A stretch of 64,000 nucleotides of DNA from Eonycteris spelaea (taxonomy: Eukaryota > Chordata > Mammalia > Chiroptera > Pteropodidae). Under the pieces are notes generated by a model. It was not told the origin of the DNA and searched no databases. It was given only the letters and a program-made list of their open reading frames with translations. Positions 57,831-64,000 of this stretch are shown one piece after another. The stretch lies in contig PUFA01000072.1 of assembly GCA_003508835.1 (NCBI GenBank), positions 4,624,501-4,688,500 on the forward strand, written 5' to 3'. How positions within the stretch are numbered: the first letter of the stretch is position 1; each line of letters starts with the position of its first letter. A program made the translations under genes and the position numbers.

Positions 57831-58132
57831 ACTAGAACCTTTGAGGAGGGAAGATAATGGATTGAATGAAGCATGGGATGTTAAAGATCTGGGGTCTCAG
57901 CTTATTATCTGAAGCTGTGTGCTACAAGAGTAAGGATGTAAAAAGGCTGGTGAATCTGAAGAGGCAGGAGGTTGTAGTCAGAGAGGGAGAGAAACACTTG
58001 AAATAAAAATTTCAGAAGTAGAGCTGTTGGGGGTAATGATCACATGTAGGCTATGATGTTGGAGACTAGGGATGAATGTCATAAATGGGAAGGAGAACAA
58101 TGCAGTTTGTAAGTAGAATGTTGGTAGCTTGG
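57831..58132. other. unassigned sequence
   Basis: Purine-rich, with no named repeat or gene. The first bases may still belong to the LTR's trailing edge. Confidence 0.4.
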
Positions 58133-58450
58133 GGCATTAGTCACTTGTTGCTGTGGTAGCAAATGGCCTCAACGTCTCAGAGGTTTATAGAAATCAAAAC
58201 CTCTTTGCTCATGTCAGGATGAGTGTGGTTATGACCAGGCTCTGGTGGGCTGGGCTGCGTGTCCAGGCCAATCAAGCGGCTCCTGCTTGGGATAAGCTTC
58301 TCATGGTGGAGGGCAAAAGGAAAGAGGCAGAGCCAAGTGATGGAAGCACAGTTAAAGGTTCAGACTCTCCGTGGTGTACTTCCTGTTTACTTAATTCCTT
58401 TGGCCAAGCAAGGGGCACTGCCTTCCCACAAATCAGTGGTATAGAAGCAT
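58133..58450 (-). mobile_element. MLT1-like LTR (ERVL-MaLR)
   Basis: 'ttagtcacttgttgctgtgg', 'tcatggtggagggcaaaagg', 'aaagaggcagagccaagtga' and 'cctttggccaagcaaggggc' follow the reverse of a MaLR LTR ('ttgctgcataac ... tcatggcagagggcaggaga ... ccattggccaaagcaagtc'). The 144-codon plus frame at 58153-58587 crosses it and is not a gene. Confidence 0.6.
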
Positions 58451-59064
58451 GTATTAAAACTGAGAGGGATAATAACCAAAGTTTGGAATTTGTATGCCTG
58501 TACGCTCTTATAAAACTATATCTTTCAACTAAAAACCAACTAAGTGCTTCAGTAAAGCAAAACAAATGTACAGATAGAGATCGGTAAAAGCTGATCACAT
58601 TTACTGTTTTCTTTTAGCAATTTTATTTTTTAAAAATCATAATCCCACTACCATTTCCTGTTGACAAATGTGCAGAGGTGAAATGCTAGTCCATTGAATG
58701 AGTTGGAAACTCTTCATGTCTACAATCAAAAGCTTGGCTAACTTCTTGCATTTCTTTTTGTATTTAATTAGACGCTAAAGATATAGAGACATTATTTTCT
58801 TGGAAAGTCCAACCAGTTGCATGACTAAGCCTTAATTAAAACAAGAACCTGGTTTTGCTTCTGCCGTGTCCTGGGAGGAAGTACCCATGGGAATCCCTTG
58901 AAAAGACTCTCTTCAGAGCTTTGTAACTCCAACTTGTCACAAAGGAGTGAGAAATGAAGACACATACCCACTCCTATATGTAGTTTTACCTGGGAATATC
59001 TGATGCTGTTTAGCTCTATCAAAATCGTAAGAAAGGGAATACAATATGTGGTAATATGCTTGAT
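58451..59064. other. unassigned sequence
   Basis: AT-rich, with no named repeat or gene. Confidence 0.45.
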
Positions 59065-59290
59065 AATGAAACTAGCATTGGTGGAGCTAAGTACTGGCTA
59101 CTTTCTTTGTGCATAGATCACCTTAACCGAATTCTCATAGTGACAACTCCATCAAGTAAGTGTTATTATTAGAGCCATTTTACAAACTTGAAGAAACTGA
59201 AGCATGGAAAGGTTAAATACAAGTTACATAAATTGCACAACTTACTGTTTACATAAATAAAGGAATGAGGGTGCAAATCTGAGTAGGGTG
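59065..59290 (+). repeat. MIR SINE
   Basis: 'gagctaagtactggctactt', 'aattctcatagtgacaactc', 'gagccattttacaaacttga', 'agaaactgaagcatggaaag' and 'gttacataaattgcacaact' give the MIR core and 3' half in order. Confidence 0.75.
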
Positions 59291-59322
59291 TCTCAGCACC
59301 CCGAATTAATGAATACAGCGTA

Positions 59323-59567
59323 CCCATGGTTCCCAAAGTATGTGCTGAAAACACTCTGGGACTAAGTCATGGGTTTATCTTGGGATGTTTTAATTTTTCT
59401 GGGGAACCGTCTCCTAGATACCACGTAGATCACTATACCAAAGTCATTTGCACCTAACTACTCAATAAACAGAACTTTTAGATATTTCTTTTGGCCTAGG
59501 GGCATCATGAAAGAATTCCCAAGCACTGAGCTTATTGTGAACTAAAAACGTTTGGGCGCCTCTGCAG
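59323..59567 (+). mobile_element. hAT-type MER element
   Basis: Left end 'atggttcccaaagtatgtgc' and right end 'actaaaaacgtttgggcgcc' are inverted copies of the common hAT terminus (ggttcccaaa). The internal 'tgctgaaaacactctgggac' recalls the 'gtgctgggaaacact' segment of MER102-like elements. At about 245 bp it is non-autonomous. Confidence 0.55.
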
Positions 59568-60610
59568 TGTTCTGTCTCCATGCAACGTCTCGGGTACACA
59601 AGCTTCCAGGCACCTCTCGTGCTGGCATCTGCATCATCAGCATTGTTGTTTGATTTTTAAAAAATTGTTAGTATTTTTTCATCTTAATCATTACTATTAG
59701 CATTATTATTTCATGTAGCCATTATCATTTTTAGAAGTAAGCTTGGCTAAAAAATATTTTTACAGGGAGGTTTGTCTGCTTCATTTTTGCCGACTCTGGT
59801 ACCTGAATGTTGAATCTAATAGGAAGGATCCATCTTAACCAGGTGTTATGTGTAAGAAATTTTAATTCAGGGCTTTATATCATGATGAAGAAGGATATAT
59901 TGTGGTGGCTAACCACATAATGTGTAATGGGAACTATAGTTTAATATACAAGTTTATGCTTGAGAAATATTCACACATTCCTCAAGAAAGTTCTGGATGG
60001 ATCTTCAGTTCTTCTCTAAAATTTGATGATGATTTTTAAATACTGTAGTTATAGAACTAGTTCAGGTCAGGACTGAAATTTTCTTTTAGATTTTTGAATC
60101 TACTGTGATGGTTCACTCATCTTATACAATGCCATCTATTGCTCAGAGCACTTATTATTAGCTGCTAAAGCATTCTTAATCTTTGCTTATGTACTCATTC
60201 AAGGTTTATATTGAATTCCTGGTATTTGTTAACCAACTTCTTTGGAGAGCTTTTTTTTTCATCTGATAGTCTCTGCTAGTTGTTGGCAACTTCTTATAGA
60301 AAATGACAGGACAAAGCTTTTTTTTTATGCTTCTCTAACCCGATCACTCTGGGCTTGTCTTTTCTCTGAAGTCATAATAATTAGGCAACCAAAGGCAATG
60401 ATAGCCATGTTTGAAACCTTTTAAGTTAAGATAAATCTCTTTGCTTGTCACCTATCAGTGGATTCCCCATTCCTCAGCAACAAGGTTTGATTTGTCTAAA
60501 GCCATTAAATGTGAATCTTTATTTCACTCTCTGCTAAGTAGTAGCAGCTGAAATCTTTCTGCCCAGTAACCTGCCTAGAATTGTGTGACTTCATTGGTAT
60601 ACAGTAATAT
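59568..60610. other. unassigned sequence
   Basis: AT-rich, with no named repeat or gene. 'attatta' runs occur near 59690-59712. Confidence 0.45.
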
Positions 60611-60984
60611 TATGGGCTGAATGCTTGTGCTCCCAGAAATTCATATGTTGAAGCTCTAGTTCCTAATGCGATCGACATTTGGAGATGAAGCCTTTGGGAG
60701 GTAATTAGGTTAGATGAGGTCATAAAGGTGGGGCCCTCATCATGGGATTAGTGCCCTTATAGAAGAGATACCTGTGTGACCTCCCTCTACCTCCTGCCCG
60801 CCTTCCATGTGAGGACACAGAAGGTGGCCTCTGCAAGCCAGGAAGAGAACTCTCACCAGAACCCAGCCATACTGGCATCCAGATTTCAAGACTTCCGGCC
60901 TCCATAACTATGAGGAAATAAGTTCCTGTTGTTTAAGGCATGCAGTCTATATGTATTTTATTATCGCACCTCTAGCTGACTAAT
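60611..60984 (+). mobile_element. MLT1-type LTR (ERVL-MaLR)
   Basis: 'tatgggctgaatgcttgtgc', 'aaattcatatgttgaagctc', 'gcctttgggaggtaattagg', 'atgggattagtgcccttata', 'catgtgaggacacagaaggt', 'ccaggaagagaactctcacc' and 'tccataactatgaggaaata' followed by 'gttcctgttgtttaaggc' give the complete MLT1A/B-like order. The end is near 'tagctgactaata'. At about 374 bp this is a near-complete solo LTR. The poly(A) signal is altered to aataag. Confidence 0.9.
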
Positions 60985-62639
60985 AAAATTAGGCACTCAA
61001 AATTTTTATTGCTTGTGTGATTGATGGTCAGCATACTGATATCTTGTCACCTGATTTCTTTTAACTCATTTTAATATCATTTACATCATTTAATATCATT
61101 TAATACCATGGACACTGAACTGAATACTAGAAGGTCATAAAAATCTTTAGCAAGGCATCAAACCTGTTTTTTCCTGGGCAGATCCTCCAGTGTTCTTTCC
61201 ATTGGGCTGAAGAGATCTAGTCACCAATTGATGCCTTTAGAGCAAACTCATAGAAGAAAGGTAGAGAAGCAGCATACACTTCTGCTGCTCATAAAATGGA
61301 CCACTGTTTCTGCCACAGCACATAACTCAGCCATGAGTGAGACTGGCTGGTCCGTGACTGCCTGGGAATGGTTCGGCATTGCTTCAAATGTTAGAATATG
61401 CCTGCATACTGTTAATGGCGGTAATAACGACTGTGAACAAGTGCAAGCCTGTTACGCCTAAACAGCAGAATGTGCTGGCATGACAGATGATTCATTGCAT
61501 TTTATGCTGAAATCAATATAATTTTAGTAATTTGGGGAAATGACTCTGTAGGAGTGAAGTTTCCTGTTTTTTGTTTTTGTTTTTGTTTTTGTTTTTTTGT
61601 TTTGATTTGTTGAAAACTTTTTTTGACAGAGGAACTTCTTTATAGTTGCTTTGGTGAATATTAATTGAGAATTGAAGGTATGCTAAAGTTTGCATGACCC
61701 AAAATCTGTTTCAATTGAAGAGAGCTCCTCAGTGCTGGTCCCAGTGCTGACTGATGCTAGGAAGGATCGTCATACAAGAATGTGCCCTGAATCTTTTTAA
61801 AGATATTGCCTTTGGTATCCAGGCTTCAGAAATGTTGATTTCATAGGTCTGGGGTAGGGTCTAGGGAATCCATATATATTTTTAAAAGCTCCTCCTTTCA
61901 TTTTGATATGCAGCCAAGAATAAGGACTGTTGGAAGGGAGCAGTTTTAGCTGATACCCTTCTTGTTGGTGATGGCTATGCTCATAGGTTTATACTGTAGA
62001 ATGCTTGCCCTGTGAAACAATGTTGATTTTATCAAAAAAGTATGCAGTTTTGAATAAGGCATATATTCTCTTGTTCTGAGGGTCTTAATTTGTAGTATAA
62101 AACATTTGTATTATCTCTAAGAATTGATGAACTTGTAATGCAAATAGATTTCTTTTAGTCCTGAATTACTTAGATAGGTTCTCTATTATGTCTTTGTGTG
62201 ACGTTTTAGTTTGCTCTTTCTTACATACCACTGGTTAGCATGGCAATACAGTTTCTTCATCTATATCTGTTGTCTAGGCCGAGGTTTATTTTTCTTCACT
62301 TCGAACTAGGTAGGGCTTTTTGAAATATTTACTTTTGCTTCGAGGCCACACTTCTTCCCTAGTTCTGCTGATTGGGTATAAAATTGACTCAGGTCAATTT
62401 GTCACTGTTAGTGAAACAGTGTTAAAAATATATATCTTACCGATCCTATGCTGACCATTTTATCTTTATATTAGAAATAAAATGCATGAAGGTAAGACAC
62501 ATGTGAAACAATTTAATGCAGTAATTACTTGATTAAAAATTAATAAGCTAATGAAATCTGAGTACTTTAAATGCTGTGCACTGAGAAGGCAAAAAGATAA
62601 TAAAAATCAGTCTGGTAGGAAAGAGAAATATTTAGCCTC
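60985..62639. other. unassigned, with small tandem repeats
   Basis: 61070-61108 repeats a 'catttaatat' unit about three times. 61565-61609 is a (ttttttg)n-type tract. The 77-codon plus frame at 61228-61461 has no motif. No gene is supported. Confidence 0.45.
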
Positions 62640-62900
62640 ATTTTATCATTTAGACTGCAATGATAAAGAATTGGTAGTTACTACAAAAGCACATAGGAAG
62701 GGCACTAAAATCAGTCTATAGAACCAAGGAAAGCTTTTGCTACAAGAGACATCTGGGGATCATCTTAAATGACAAGTAAGAATTCGCCAAGAACGGGCGG
62801 ATGGAAGGATGTCCTAGGCAGGGGAGGCAGCGTGAGCAAAGCCACGGAGGGTAGGCGGCATGGTGTGTTGCTTGAGACTGAAAAACACTTTGATTTACTT
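62640..62900 (-). mobile_element. L2 LINE 3' region
   Basis: 'gatgtcctaggcaggggagg', 'cagcgtgagcaaagccacgg' and 'agggtaggcggcatggtgtg' match the reverse L2 'cattccaggcagagggaacagcatgtgcaaaggcac'. Upstream blocks are weaker. Confidence 0.6.
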
Positions 62901-63289
62901 GATTCTCAAACATGACCATGGAGAAAATGAATCCTGGTTGTTTGTGAGTTTAGTTAGTGAAGTACAGATGGTTTCTTCTAAAGTCAGTGCCTAGCCCCAG
63001 TGAAAGAAAGGCAGAAAATCTGGTTTCAAACTTAGTCTATCTGGCTGTAAACGTTGGCTTTTACTACTGTCTCTTACATGGTATAAGGTATAATCCGGGA
63101 ATATCTACTGCAGAAAGAATATGTGTGCATGAGTGTGAGTTAAGATTGAGTTATCGTTTGACTCTCTCAGTCTTCTATAATAAACCCTCAAGTGCCTGGG
63201 TATATATTAGGAAATATGTTGAAGCTGCTGGATGAAAGCTAGTTACATTCTCTGAAGACTTCTCGTGAATAGACGTGCTTGTGAAGGCG

Positions 63290-63400
63290 ATCTCTGTAAA
63301 CTCCTGGAGGCCAGTGATGTCTCACTTACATCTCTGGTGAAGTGTCCAGTGCTAGTATAGAATAATGACTTAATGCTATTTGGACAGCTGTGTTGGGAAG
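63290..63400 (+). mobile_element. L2 LINE 3' tail
   Basis: 'gtaaactcctggaggccagt', 'gatgtctcacttacatctct' and 'gtccagtgctagtatagaat' follow the L2 terminus ('aagctccttgagggcaggga ... gtctctttcatct ... cccagtgcctagcacag'). Confidence 0.5.
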
Positions 63401-64000
63401 GATGAAAGGGCTAAGTCAAGGTAAACCGGTGATGTTACATAAGTTCTTAACATAAACTCATCAGAAGAATGCACGAATATTAGATAAGATTGAAAGAGGC
63501 AGAAGTAGTCACTTTAATAAGACTTTCATTATATTTTCTGAAAGGCATGTTGGTACTTGGTAAAAAAGGGACAGGAACACAAAATGAGCTGATGTCAAAC
63601 ATTAGATATTTTCAGTTGTTTTTGTTAGAAACCACAGCCATCCACAAAGGGAGGTGTTGGCATTTAAGAGTCAGATCTCTTATCTTATAAGAACCATCAA
63701 AAAGTGTCAGCACAAGGAAGAAATAACATGAGTTTAGAGGAACATGATTACAGAAAATCAAAAGGCCCACCCAGTCGCAGTGATTGCTGTGTGTTCTTTC
63801 ATAACGACTGATAAAGCATCTGTGCCGTCAGGTCAAATTCAGTGGTTGCTCACACGTGGCATCCCCTTCCTTTTTTTCCTCTGAAGCCTCTTGCCTCTCC
63901 CCATTCTCTATTTCTATCCAATTCTTGTGGATAATATTATACATGAGACATTTGCAAACACGATGATGATTCATAATACAAACGCAGTGCTTTCCTGATT
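63401..64000. other. unassigned sequence
   Basis: No named repeat or supported gene to the end of the window. Confidence 0.45.

Noticed and set aside
58153..58587. 144-codon plus-strand frame as a gene
   Set aside because: Most of it lies inside an MLT1-like LTR in reverse orientation and has no motif.
61565..61609. (TTTTTG)n-type tract as a SINE tail
   Set aside because: No SINE body is recognisable on either side and no flanking direct repeat was found.

Overview
The window looks like nuclear DNA from a placental mammal. It is AT-leaning with no compact gene packing and no open frame that reads as a host protein. It is strewn with the ancient interspersed repeats shared by placental mammals: MIR SINEs, L2 and L1 LINEs, MLT1-type MaLR LTRs and short hAT-type MER elements. 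By eye I find no Alu, rodent B1/B2, carnivore SINEC, ruminant Bov-tA, pig PRE1, horse ERE or typical bat Ves SINE, so the order cannot be named. The only obviously young features are microsatellites, A-rich tails and one short poly(A) insertion inside an L1 (14152-14250). No rRNA, tRNA, snRNA or CRISPR was seen. The longest open frame, about 151 codons at 19023-19478 on the minus strand, has no recognisable domain. The window is best read as intergenic or deep intronic; exons of a split gene could be hidden, but none can be supported by eye.

Layout. 1-9 kb: mostly unassigned sequence with a MIR, an L1 3' fragment, a small DNA transposon, an L2 tail and two reverse MIRs. 9.8-14.6 kb: a dense repeat cluster made of MER5-like, a class I-like solo LTR (minus), an MLT1-type LTR (minus), a ~1 kb L1 3' end (minus) carrying a younger nested insertion, and a TAGG/TAGA microsatellite. 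16.8-27.3 kb: the most repeat-rich part, with MaLR, MIR and several L2 pieces, including a ~1 kb minus-strand L2 that keeps a reverse-transcriptase motif. It ends in an L1 split by an MLT1-type LTR with a 5-bp target duplication. 27-34 kb: largely unassigned and partly very AT-rich, with a (CA)n tract. 34.6-36.7 kb: an L1 3' end with a surprising CpG-dense segment, plus MIRs. 39.8-49 kb: L2 tails, old MaLR-like LTRs, CpG-rich patches and an L2 interrupted by an L1 fragment. 50-55.6 kb: L2, a MER58-like hAT element, L1 fragments and a minus-strand LINE fragment that still encodes an endonuclease-like motif. 57-61 kb: an ERV LTR, a MaLR-like LTR, a MIR, a hAT element and an MLT1 LTR. 61-64 kb: two L2 pieces in mostly unassigned sequence.

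No set of genes working together is present, and I found no convincing undescribed system. The observations most worth checking are the nested insertions, which give relative ages, the CpG-dense patches, the endonuclease-bearing LINE relic, and the LTR that keeps a TATA box and poly(A) signal. Family names come from remembered consensus sequences. No alignment was run, so boundaries are approximate unless a target-site duplication or terminal repeat fixes them.
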